Below, in pieces: positions 1 to 6,580 of a stretch of 6,919 bases of DNA. Position numbers and translations under genes: made by a program. Positions within the stretch are counted from its first letter, which is position 1. Each line of letters starts with the position of its first letter. The DNA comes from an uncultured Opitutia bacterium. GTDB lineage: Bacteria; Verrucomicrobiota; Verrucomicrobiia; Opitutales; UBA953. The stretch covers positions 1-6,919 of the forward strand of contig CALNBE010000315.1 in NCBI GenBank assembly GCA_937874455.1, read 5' to 3'. Below the pieces are notes generated by a model. The model made no database searches. It was not told the DNA's origin and saw nothing but the letters and a program-made list of their open reading frames with translations.

Positions 1-850
1 CGATGGAGACCTGGCCGTCCGGCTGGGTCTGCAGGGCTTCCACGGCGTTGCCCACAATGTTTTGCAGGACGCGGAGCAGCTTCTTTGGTTCGCCATCAAA
101 TTCCACCGGCTCGACATCAATTTTTAACGAAGGCAGGTCGTCAGCAAACAGCGGGGCATTGAGAAACTGGAAGGTTTCGATGAGTTCGCGCAGGTTGACC
201 TTGGAGAAAACGTTCTTTTTGCCGGAGCGGGAAAATTCGCCGATTTCCGCTGCCATGTGGGTCATTCTCTCGACTTGGGCTTCAATATTTCGGCAGGTGG
301 CTTGCGTGCGCTGGTCGGAGTGGTGTTGGGCGAGGACTTGGGTGTTGAGGGCGATAAGATTGAGCGGATTTTTGAAGTCGTGCAGGACGCTGTTGATCAG
401 GGTGCCGAGCATCGCGAGATTTTCCTGAGTGGAAATATCGCTCAGGTAATGCTGAGTGGTGGCGGAGAGATGGCCGATGGAGACGCAGATCAGGCTTTTG
501 AGAACCGAGGAGGCGTTGATAAACGGCAGAAGTGTTTCCCGCGGAATGAAGCCGTAGGTACTGGGGGTGATGGAGGTGGCGCGGGCGCTGCGGTTTTGGT
601 TGAGGAGAATGCCAATTTCTCCAAACGCGCTGCCTTCCTTGGCGTAATTGACAAAACGATGGGTGCCGTCGGCATTGCGTTTGCTGATGGCAAATGTCCC
701 ATTAAGAACAAGATAGAGTCCGTTGCAAGGGGTGTTTTCCTCGAAAATAATTGAATCCGCAGGGACTTGGTGGCATTGGGCGGTGGCGAGAAGTTGGGCG
801 CTGTCCTCTGGGGAGAGGGCGGAAAAAAATGGGTGATCGGGAATGTTCAT
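1..850 (-). CDS. Sensor histidine kinase with N-terminal cyclic-nucleotide-binding domain (3' end cut by window)
   Basis: Reading leftward from ATG at 850-848, an open frame of 283 codons runs off the left edge. Residues about 8-115 form a CRP-like cNMP-binding domain: FGEIG at 76-80 and RSAR at 87-90 align with the Gly-Glu and Arg-Ser pairs that hold cAMP in CRP, so ligand binding is plausible. Residues about 140-205 form the dimerisation helix pair; the H-box reads LHDFKNPLN with phospho-acceptor His157. Residues about 215 onward begin the ATPase domain, with N-box NIVGNAVEA and Asn268. The later G boxes lie outside the window. There is no transmembrane segment or signal peptide, so it is probably a cytosolic sensor that autophosphorylates and passes phosphate to an unseen response regulator. 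No Shine-Dalgarno sequence precedes the ATG; the frame stays open upstream with an in-frame TTG at 868-866, but the ATG matches the usual start of the domain. It is divergent from galK. Confidence 0.9.
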   Translation of the reverse strand, partial: MNIPDHPFFSALSPEDSAQLLATAQCHQVPADSIIFEENTPCNGLYLVLNGTFAISKRNADGTHRFVNYAKEGSAFGEIGILLNQNRSARATSITPSTYGFIPRETLLPFINASSVLKSLICVSIGHLSATTQHYLSDISTQENLAMLGTLINSVLHDFKNPLNLIALNTQVLAQHHSDQRTQATCRNIEAQVERMTHMAAEIGEFSRSGKKNVFSKVNLRELIETFQFLNAPLFADDLPSLKIDVEPVEFDGEPKKLLRVLQNIVGNAVEALQTQPDGQVSI

Positions 851-1176
851 GAGGAAATTTCTAAACAAGGGAAGGGGTTTTTCCTTATTTTGCAAGCGGC
901 TAATAATGAAGAGTGAAAGGAGTGAAAGATTGCCGATGGGACTGTTGGGAGCGCGATTTTAAGAGAGGGAAAATGCCTTGTCGCAAGGTTTTATTGTGCA
1001 AAAGTTGTTTTTGCGGCGCACCAGCGTTTTGGGTCGTTGGGGGCCGGGCCCAGGCAATTTGGGCCGAGAGGGTGCCAAGGGAGTTTTGCTTGAGGGAATG
1101 GGCTTGGCTCGAAAGGTGATTTGCGAAGAAATTTCCCTTCCCATCGGACAGATTCTTGTCAAGATTCAGCAAACTT
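851..1176. other. Divergent intergenic region between the histidine kinase and galK
   Basis: These 326 bases separate two outward-reading genes, so both promoters should lie here. Small open frames on both strands (for example 913-1119 rightward and 900-1265 leftward) have low-complexity, Cys/Trp/Arg- or Ser/Gln-rich translations without family signatures; I do not call them genes. No good -35/-10 pair with 16-18 base spacing is visible in either direction. What can be seen is a perfect tandem 9-mer (911-928), a small dyad CCTTG-TCG-CAAGG (976-988), and a GC-rich inverted repeat GGCCCA/TGGGCC (1047-1052 with 1060-1065, 7-base loop). None is followed by a T-run, so none is an intrinsic terminator. 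Confidence 0.7.
911..928. repeat. Perfect tandem repeat, 2 x 9 bases (GAGTGAAAG)
   Basis: GAGTGAAAG occurs at 911-919 and again, directly abutting, at 920-928. It lies about 61-78 bases upstream of the histidine kinase start, where an operator for a tandemly binding regulator could sit. With only two copies it may also be a chance slippage product; no function can be assigned. Confidence 0.6.
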
Positions 1177-2325
1177 ATGCTTATCACTTCCCAGTTTAAG
1201 GAAAAGTTTGGACAAACTCCGGCGTTTATTGCCCGGGCTCCAGGCCGTTTGGAGTTTATTGGCAATCACTTGGATTACAATGGCGGCCCGGTTTTGGGCG
1301 CGGCGATTGATCGGTATGTGACGGTGGCGATTGGGCCGCGGACGGATGATCGGATTGTGCTGGTGAGCGACGCGCAGGAGGTGCGTGTGGAAATTGCATT
1401 AAGCGCGGTGGTGCCGTTGAGCGGCGATGTGTCGTGGGGGAATTATCCGCTGGGGATGTTGAAGGTAATGTGCGATGCGGGGATGCCCGTGGAAAAAGGA
1501 TTCAATTTGTTAGTGACAAATGATTTGCCAATTGGGGCGGGCTTGTCGAGCAGCGCAGCGATCGAGCTGGCCACGGGCTATGCTTTGTCGGCGTTGTATC
1601 ACTATCCTGTCAACCGGAAGCAAATGGCGATTTTTGGCCGGGCGGCGGAAAACACCTTTGTCGGGATGCCCTGCGGCATTCTTGACCAAGGGTGTAGTGC
1701 TTTTGGGCAGGCTGGCAGCTTGGTGTTGATCGATTGTACCAAAAACGAGTTTTCGAACCGGGCGATGCCGGACGGCACGCATTTTTGGGTGTTCAATACG
1801 CACAAGAAGCATGCCCTGATTGATTCTTTCTATGCGACCCGCAACAAGGAGTGCATGGAGGCCACCGCGATTTTGCAGAAGAAAAATCCGGAACTGGCCA
1901 ATCTGGCCTCGGCCACCGAGGCCGAGTTGGAGGCGGCGAAGGAAAATCTGGGTGCCGAGCGTTACAAACGCGCCCTGCATGTGGTGCGAGAAACGGCCCG
2001 GGTGCGGGATACTTTGGCGGCGCTGGCCGCGGGCGGCCCGGTGCGCATTGGAAAAAATCTGACTGCTTCGCACGAGAGCTCGCGCGACCTGTTTGAAAAC
2101 AGCTGCGAGGAGCTGGATTTCCTCGTGGCCCATGTGACGAAGATGCCGGGTGTTTTTGGTGCCCGGTTGAGCGGAGGAGGATTTGGTGGTGCGGTGATGG
2201 CGCTAACGGACGGCAGTTTCACTGCCGAGTCGGCGAAGCAGCTGGTGGCGGATTATGCGGGCAAATTTGGTAACGCGCCCTCAATCTTTCACGCCAAAAC
2301 CGGCGCGGGAGCGGGATTGCTTTAA
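1177..2325 (+). CDS. galK: Galactokinase (GHMP kinase family)
   Basis: The 382-residue product should phosphorylate the C1 hydroxyl of galactose with ATP, the first step of the Leloir pathway, in the cytosol. Motif 1 is APGRLEFIGNHLDYN at residues 21-35, the ATP-binding GHMP loop is LPIGAGLSSSAA at 117-128, the catalytic Asp is D170 in GILDQ, and motif 3 is SGGGFGG at 332-338. The SFYATRNKEC and ASHESSRD segments also line up with E. coli GalK, and the length matches (382 residues in E. coli). Oddity: Asn30 stands where E. coli GalK has the sugar-contacting Glu43, while His31 and Asp33 are kept. I chose ATG 1177 because it places motif 1 at a normal distance; a TTG at 1156 would add seven residues. 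Neither start has a Shine-Dalgarno sequence. opgG follows 30 bases after the TAA, so co-transcription is likely. A related GHMP sugar kinase with another sugar preference remains possible. Confidence 0.93.
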   Translation: MLITSQFKEKFGQTPAFIARAPGRLEFIGNHLDYNGGPVLGAAIDRYVTVAIGPRTDDRIVLVSDAQEVRVEIALSAVVPLSGDVSWGNYPLGMLKVMCDAGMPVEKGFNLLVTNDLPIGAGLSSSAAIELATGYALSALYHYPVNRKQMAIFGRAAENTFVGMPCGILDQGCSAFGQAGSLVLIDCTKNEFSNRAMPDGTHFWVFNTHKKHALIDSFYATRNKECMEATAILQKKNPELANLASATEAELEAAKENLGAERYKRALHVVRETARVRDTLAALAAGGPVRIGKNLTASHESSRDLFENSCEELDFLVAHVTKMPGVFGARLSGGGFGGAVMALTDGSFTAESAKQLVADYAGKFGNAPSIFHAKTGAGAGLL

Positions 2326-2345
2326 TCTGCGGGAGCCCCATGATC

Positions 2346-2350
2346 AGGGG
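2346..2350 (+). promoter_or_regulatory. Ribosome binding site of opgG
   Basis: AGGGG ends five bases before ATG 2356. This decides the start against the in-frame GTG at 2350, which would overlap the site itself. It is the only recognisable Shine-Dalgarno sequence among the genes whose starts lie in this window. Confidence 0.6.
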
Positions 2351-2355
2351 TGTGC

Positions 2356-3873
2356 ATGAGGAAGGTTCTCCTGGTTTTTTTCTGGATGTGGGCCGGGTTG
2401 TCCGCCGTCGCGCAGACAGGGCAGCTCGGCTTTTCCTATGCGCAGGTGGTGTCGGAGGCCCGGGTGTTGTCGGCCGGCCCGTATTTCCCCGAGCGGGAAA
2501 AGGTGCCGCGTTTTTTTCTCGAACTTTTTTATGACCAGTTCCGGCAGATTAGTTTCCGCCCGGAAGAAAGTGTGTGGGCCGGAACGGACTCGCCCTGGCG
2601 GTTGCAGCTGTTGCATCCGGGATTGAATTATAACCGGATTGTCCAGCTGCACACGGTGGAGGACGGAGTGTCTCGGCGGCTTGGCTATGACGCGCGGTGG
2701 TTCGACTTCGGAAACCTTCGGGTGAACGGACGGTCCCTGCCGTCCGGCTATGCGGGCTTCCGCCTGTGCGGCGAGGTGAACCGGCCCGGGGAGTGGAGTG
2801 ATTTTGCCCAGTTTGCCGGGGCGACTTATTTCCGGTGCGTGCCAGTGCAAACCGGGGCGGCTTTCGGTGTTTCGGCCCGCGGGGTGGCGGTCAATCCCGG
2901 TTTGGCGGAGGTGGCGGAGGATTTTCCGTTTTTCAAAAAATTCTGGATTGTGCGGCAGCCGGCAGGATCAAGCCAGGCAGTGGTGCTGGCGTTGATGGAC
3001 AGCCCGAATGTGTGCGGCGCATTCCGGTTTGTGGTGACGCCCGGACGGGCGACAGTGACGGAGGTGGAGGCGGCGCTCTTTTTCCGCGAGGCGGTGAGCC
3101 GGGTCGGGCTGGCCCCGTTTTCCTCGATGTTTTGGTACGGGGAAAACGCGGTGCGCAAACCGATGGATTTTCGCCCGGAGGTGCATGATTCGGACGGATT
3201 GCTGGTGGAGGCACGGGACGGGCGCCGGTGGTGGCGCCCGCTGGCCAACGGCAGCACGGTGCGGCACAGCTCATTTGCGGTCGGGAAAATCAAGGGCTTT
3301 GGCCTGCGGCAGCGGGATGAGAATTTCTCCAGCTATCAGGATTTGGAGGAGAACTACCACAAACGGCCGGGAGTTTGGGTGGAGCCGCTGGAGGGCTGGC
3401 CGGACGGGACGGTGCATCTGCTGGAGGTTCCAACGGCGGAATCCGTCTGGGACAATGTTGCCTGCTACTGGCAGCCAGACACGTTGCCGGGGCGGGGCGA
3501 GACACTGCGGCTGCGGTACCGGATCACTTGGGCGGGGGAAACAGGTTTTTCCAGCATGATCTCGCGGGTGACGGATACCAGGGTCGGGCGGGTGGAGAAC
3601 GCGCCTCGGGCGACGCGATACGTGGTGGATTTTGCCGCTGTTCCTGGGGACAATGGTGACAGCGAGGTGCCGGAGCTGGAGGCGCGGGTGATTGGCGCGG
3701 CACAAATCCGCCGGCAGGAGTTGCGGGTGAATCCGGAGACGAAGGGTTGGCGGGCGGTGCTGGAGGTGGAGCCCGTGTCGGTGCGCGAGGAATACACGGT
3801 GCAGGCGGTGTTGCGGCGCGCCGGCCGGGATGTCTCGGAAAATTGGGATTATCTGGCCACGCCTGCGGAGTAA
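2356..3873 (+). CDS. opgG: Periplasmic glucan protein OpgG/MdoG (GH186-type beta-1,2-glucanase family)
   Basis: This 505-residue protein aligns along its whole length with E. coli OpgG (511 residues). Shared segments include ATYFR (156-160), GVSARG (171-176), FKKFWI (193-198), LMDSPNVCGAFRFVV (213-227), RPEVHDSDGL (273-282), FGLRQRDENF (315-324) and NPETKGWR (459-466). Residues 1-19 are a Sec signal peptide (Arg-Lys, hydrophobic core, AVA before Gln20) without a lipobox Cys or a twin-arginine motif, so it is soluble periplasmic and more OpgG- than OpgD-like. The family shapes osmoregulated periplasmic glucans; OpgG/OpgD are reported to be beta-1,2-glucanases of family GH186. Asp278 and Asp366, 88 residues apart, occupy the positions I recall for the catalytic pair (Asp300/Asp388 in OpgD). 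A large beta-sandwich (about 22-385) precedes an Ig-like C-terminal domain (about 386-505). It probably forms an operon with galK; its 3' end overlaps the opposing peptidase gene by 25 bases. The glucosyltransferase OpgH is not in view. Confidence 0.93.
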   Translation: MRKVLLVFFWMWAGLSAVAQTGQLGFSYAQVVSEARVLSAGPYFPEREKVPRFFLELFYDQFRQISFRPEESVWAGTDSPWRLQLLHPGLNYNRIVQLHTVEDGVSRRLGYDARWFDFGNLRVNGRSLPSGYAGFRLCGEVNRPGEWSDFAQFAGATYFRCVPVQTGAAFGVSARGVAVNPGLAEVAEDFPFFKKFWIVRQPAGSSQAVVLALMDSPNVCGAFRFVVTPGRATVTEVEAALFFREAVSRVGLAPFSSMFWYGENAVRKPMDFRPEVHDSDGLLVEARDGRRWWRPLANGSTVRHSSFAVGKIKGFGLRQRDENFSSYQDLEENYHKRPGVWVEPLEGWPDGTVHLLEVPTAESVWDNVACYWQPDTLPGRGETLRLRYRITWAGETGFSSMISRVTDTRVGRVENAPRATRYVVDFAAVPGDNGDSEVPELEARVIGAAQIRRQELRVNPETKGWRAVLEVEPVSVREEYTVQAVLRRAGRDVSENWDYLATPAE

Positions 3874-4982
3874 TTTTCCTCCCCGGTGGAGGGATTGGCC
3901 AGCGCAGTGAGCACGTAATGGAGCGCCCACACCACCTCGGACATGGTGGCGTAGTCGAGTTTCTCCGGCGTGTCGCTGAGCTCATGATAATCGTTGGAGC
4001 GGAGAAAGGCGGTGTCGGTGATGGAAAACGCCGGGATGCCCTGCTGCCAGAACGCCCAGTCGTCGGACCAGCCGATGCGCCGGACCGGCTGCGGAAAAGC
4101 CATGCGGCGGAGGGTGACGCGGGAGTGTTTTTGAAAAACGGCGGCGCATTCGCGGACAAAGGGCCGAGAACGGCTGTCGCTAAGGAAACACACGTAGTCG
4201 GCGGCGCGGGAAAGTCCGAGCAGTGTGGAAAAGGGGACACGTTTGTTTTGCGGGCCGAGCGTGTAGTTGCCGAGGGTTTCGGGGCAGAGCATGCCGATGA
4301 TTTTCCTCCGCGGGTCGGCGGCGAGTTCTCGGGCGTAAACGAGACTGCCCATGGCCTCGCTTTGAAAGAAAGGCGGCTCCTCGTTGACGAAGGCCACGAA
4401 GTGCAAGGTGCGCTCGGTGGGCTGGTCATGGAGCATCCGGGCCAGCGCGAGGAGGGTGGCGATGCCGCTGCCGTTGTCGTTGGCACCGGGCGTGCCGAGC
4501 TTGTCTTTGAGCGGACTGTAGCTGTCGTGCCAGCCCGGCATGCCGACGCGCGAGTCGTAATGTGCGCCGAGCACCACGATTTCCTCCGCGCGTGAGGTTC
4601 CCTTTTTCACCGCTTCGATGTTCCAGACCGTTTGCGGGCCGCAGTCGAAAGGTTTTCCCGCCGGGACGAAAACCGGCTGGCGGCGGGTGGCGTAGCCCAT
4701 GCGGTGGAATTCCGCCTCGATCCATTGGGCGGCGGCTTCGAGTTGTTCCGGGTGGTAGCAGTTGCGCTCGCCGATTCCCTTCGCGAGATGCGTCACGGTG
4801 CGGCGGATTTCCTCCGCGAGTTTTTTCCCGCGCAGCCGGACGTGTCCGGGTGCCAGATCCGGTTCGTAAACCTCGGCGTAGGCACCGCCGAAAAGGTCTT
4901 CGAGGAGACGGGCGGACCAGCGGCGACGGGAGACGCGGGGATGATGTCGGCGGGAGACCAGGGAGTGGAGCGGGTTTGCCAT
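3849..4982 (-). CDS. M28-family zinc aminopeptidase-like metallopeptidase
   Basis: The 377-residue product has the M28 (clan MH) fold signature: a co-catalytic two-zinc exopeptidase family. Visible metal and active-site residues are His141 and Asp143 in GAHYDS, bridging Asp169 in GANDNGSG, general base Glu201 with ligand Glu202 in VNEEPPFF, probable ligand Glu235 (Asp in Aeromonas aminopeptidase), and His333 in NDYHELSDTPEKLDY. SDDWAFWQQGIPAFSITDTAF (residues 306-326) matches the substrate-side loop of many M28 members. The N-terminus (MANPLHSLVSRRHHPRVSRRRW) is arginine-rich with no hydrophobic core, so no signal peptide is seen and it is probably cytosolic. ATG 4982 is the only good start. 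There is no Shine-Dalgarno site, and an extended -10 sits so close that the mRNA may be leaderless. Natural substrate is unknown; glutaminyl-cyclase-like activity of this clan cannot be excluded. It is transcriptionally separated from pyk by a terminator. Confidence 0.9.
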   Translation of the reverse strand: MANPLHSLVSRRHHPRVSRRRWSARLLEDLFGGAYAEVYEPDLAPGHVRLRGKKLAEEIRRTVTHLAKGIGERNCYHPEQLEAAAQWIEAEFHRMGYATRRQPVFVPAGKPFDCGPQTVWNIEAVKKGTSRAEEIVVLGAHYDSRVGMPGWHDSYSPLKDKLGTPGANDNGSGIATLLALARMLHDQPTERTLHFVAFVNEEPPFFQSEAMGSLVYARELAADPRRKIIGMLCPETLGNYTLGPQNKRVPFSTLLGLSRAADYVCFLSDSRSRPFVRECAAVFQKHSRVTLRRMAFPQPVRRIGWSDDWAFWQQGIPAFSITDTAFLRSNDYHELSDTPEKLDYATMSEVVWALHYVLTALANPSTGEENYSAGVAR

Positions 4983-4989
4983 GCCCGCA

Positions 4990-4998
4990 AGTATAGCA
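4990..4998 (-). promoter_or_regulatory. Extended -10 promoter for the M28 peptidase, leaderless spacing
   Basis: Read leftward the sequence is TGC-TATACT: an extended -10 (TGn) plus a hexamer with five of six consensus bases. Seven bases separate it from the peptidase ATG, which puts the expected transcription start on or one base before the A of that ATG. No -35 is seen at 5013-5018 (GCACGG), which extended -10 promoters tolerate. It lies just beyond the pyk terminator, where a new promoter is needed. Confidence 0.55.
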
Positions 4999-5022
4999 AA
5001 ACGCGGCGGAACCCGTGCATTG

Positions 5023-5061
5023 AAAAAAGCAATGCCGGGATTGAGCAGCTCAATCCCGGCA
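5023..5061 (-). terminator. Rho-independent terminator of pyk
   Basis: A perfect 13-base-pair stem (5033-5045 with 5049-5061; left arm TGCCGGGATTGAG on the + strand) encloses a three-base loop. On the leftward strand it is followed after four bases by six Ts (5028-5023). It begins 27 bases after the pyk stop codon. The gap before the T-run is a little long, but the stem is strong. On the + strand an A/G-rich stretch follows, so it acts only leftward. Confidence 0.85.
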
Positions 5062-5088
5062 AAGGGAAAAGGGCGTTTGCGCCGCCGC

Positions 5089-6552
5089 TTACTCGACGCG
5101 GTGGAGGTGGACGCTGTCCACGATCTGGCCGTCCACGATGGCGTTGGTGACGATGATCAGGTGGTCGCCATAGCCGACCCAGTGTTCGCGTTTGAGGGCG
5201 GCGATGGCGTGCGCAATGGTGTCGAGCGACTTGTCCTCGAAGTTGACAAGAAAGGGAACCACACCCCAGCAGAGGCGCATGCGGCGGAGCACCACCGGAT
5301 CCTCGGTAAAGGCGAAGATCGGGCAGTTGTAGGGACGCGATGCGGAGAGCACGCGGGGGAAATCGCCGTTGCGGGTGAAGACCACGACGGCGGCGTTTTC
5401 CAAGTCGAGGGCCAGTCCGGCGGCGGCGTGCAGCATTTTGGTTTTTGCCACGTCGTAAACTGTGTGGGCGTTGGCGCCGAGGGAGGCGTCGAGCTTGGGA
5501 CGCACCGGGTCGTTGAAACCGATGGGCAGGGTGCTTTCCATGCGGGTGGCGATGCGGTCCATCACGTTGATGCAGGTGATGGGGTGCTTGCCGGTGGTGG
5601 TTTCGCCGGAGAGCATCACGCTGTCGGTGAGCTCAAGCACTGCATTGGAGACATCAGTCACCTCGGCGCGGGTGGGTACGGGGTTTTCGATCATCGACTC
5701 CAGCATGTGGGTGGCGACGATGACCGGCTTCCATGCGTTGCGCGCGAGTTGAATGGCGTTTTTTTGGATGATGGGCAGCGTCTCGTACGGCACCTCGATG
5801 CCCAGGTCGCCGCGGGCTACCATGAGCGCGTCGGCGGCGTCGATGATGCCCTTCAAATTCTGGATGGCGGACTGGTCCTCAATCTTGGCGATGATACGGG
5901 CCCGGGAACCCAGCTCGCTGAGGAAGGAGCGGAGGATTTCGATATCGCCCGCCTCGCGAACAAAGGAGAGGGCGAAGAAATCGATGCCGCATTCGACACC
6001 GCAGCGGACATCGGCGCGATCCTTGTCGGTGAGCGAGGGCAGCGCCACGCGCACACCGGGAAGGTTGATGTGACGGCGGCTGCCGAGCATGCCGGGTTGC
6101 TCGACTTGGCAGCGGAGGCGGTCGGCGGATTTTTGCGTCACGCGCAGCTGGATCAAGCCGTTGTCCACCAGTACCACGCCGCCCTGGGGCACGTCGCGCA
6201 CTAGCAGCGGGTAGTTGACTGGGACGACGGGCACGTTGTCCTGGACGGGAGCCGCAGGGTCAACGATCAGGTCAATGATGTCGCCGGTTTTCAACGGCAG
6301 GGGTTCCTCTCGGGCTCCGGTGCGGATTTCCGGTCCCTTCACATCCATCATGATTGGGATGTCGCGTCCCACCTTTTCCCCCGCCTCGCGGACCCGGGTG
6401 ACCATGGTGCGGACCCAGTCATGGTTGGCGTGAGCCATGTTGAGTCGGCAGACATCGGCTCCGGAGCGAATGACCTCCTCGAGCACATCGGGTTCGCAGG
6501 TGGCCGGACCGAGAGTGAAAGTGATTTTGGTGTGACGATATGAAGAACGCAT
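5089..6552 (-). CDS. pyk: Pyruvate kinase
   Basis: The 487-residue enzyme converts phosphoenolpyruvate and ADP to pyruvate and ATP in the last step of glycolysis. Landmarks in order: TKITFTLGPAT (8-18), RLNMAHA (36-42) with Arg36 and Asn38, MDVKGPEIRTG (69-79), the lid B domain (about 80-170), catalytic Lys223 and metal ligand Glu225 in AKIED, Asp249 in ARGDLG, ATHMLESM (280-287), PTRAEVTDVSNAVL (293-306) and MLSGET (313-318). Length is normal. Oddities: the usual RLNFSHG is RLNMAHA, so the Ser that helps bind potassium is Ala40, although Glu75 of GPE, the mark of potassium-dependent enzymes, is kept. The C-domain effector loop reads TRNGDFPR instead of a TRSGxTAR type, and the last strand lacks the common GTTN motif, so allosteric control is probably different. 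The ATG lacks a Shine-Dalgarno site. trmB ends 92 bases upstream and may be co-transcribed; a strong terminator follows. Confidence 0.97.
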   Translation of the reverse strand: MRSSYRHTKITFTLGPATCEPDVLEEVIRSGADVCRLNMAHANHDWVRTMVTRVREAGEKVGRDIPIMMDVKGPEIRTGAREEPLPLKTGDIIDLIVDPAAPVQDNVPVVPVNYPLLVRDVPQGGVVLVDNGLIQLRVTQKSADRLRCQVEQPGMLGSRRHINLPGVRVALPSLTDKDRADVRCGVECGIDFFALSFVREAGDIEILRSFLSELGSRARIIAKIEDQSAIQNLKGIIDAADALMVARGDLGIEVPYETLPIIQKNAIQLARNAWKPVIVATHMLESMIENPVPTRAEVTDVSNAVLELTDSVMLSGETTTGKHPITCINVMDRIATRMESTLPIGFNDPVRPKLDASLGANAHTVYDVAKTKMLHAAAGLALDLENAAVVVFTRNGDFPRVLSASRPYNCPIFAFTEDPVVLRRMRLCWGVVPFLVNFEDKSLDTIAHAIAALKREHWVGYGDHLIIVTNAIVDGQIVDSVHLHRVE

Positions 6553-6580
6553 ATTGAGGGACTTTTCTCAGGAAAAAATG

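Noticed and set aside
3..754. Two rightward open frames (3-428 and 257-754) at the left edge
   Set aside because: They are antisense to the histidine kinase, whose cNMP-binding, H-box and N-box motifs establish the true leftward frame.
1047..1065. GC-rich inverted repeat GGCCCA/TGGGCC as a terminator
   Set aside because: No T-run on either side, and both flanking genes read away from this region, so there is no transcript for it to end.
1156..1161. TTGTCA as a -35 box for galK
   Set aside because: It matches a -35 hexamer well, but the -10 would fall inside the coding region with no TATAAT-like sequence there.
900..1265. Possible small proteins in the divergent gap, both strands
   Set aside because: No ribosome sites, atypical composition and no recognisable motif; the leftward one runs into galK.
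3524..4486. Leftward open frame (320 codons) in another frame of the M28 and opgG genes
   Set aside because: Its translation is Pro/Ser/Arg-rich low complexity and it overlaps two well-supported genes.
3747..4595. Rightward open frame (282 codons) antisense to the M28 peptidase
   Set aside because: The peptidase frame carries all metal ligands in order; this frame is Gly/Ala/Val-rich shadow sequence that also cuts into the end of opgG.
4981..6204. Long rightward open frame (407 codons) antisense to pyk
   Set aside because: It mirrors pyk, whose full set of active-site motifs is on the other strand. The antisense translation is Gly/Val/His/Asp-rich with no family signature, as expected from strong third-position GC bias.
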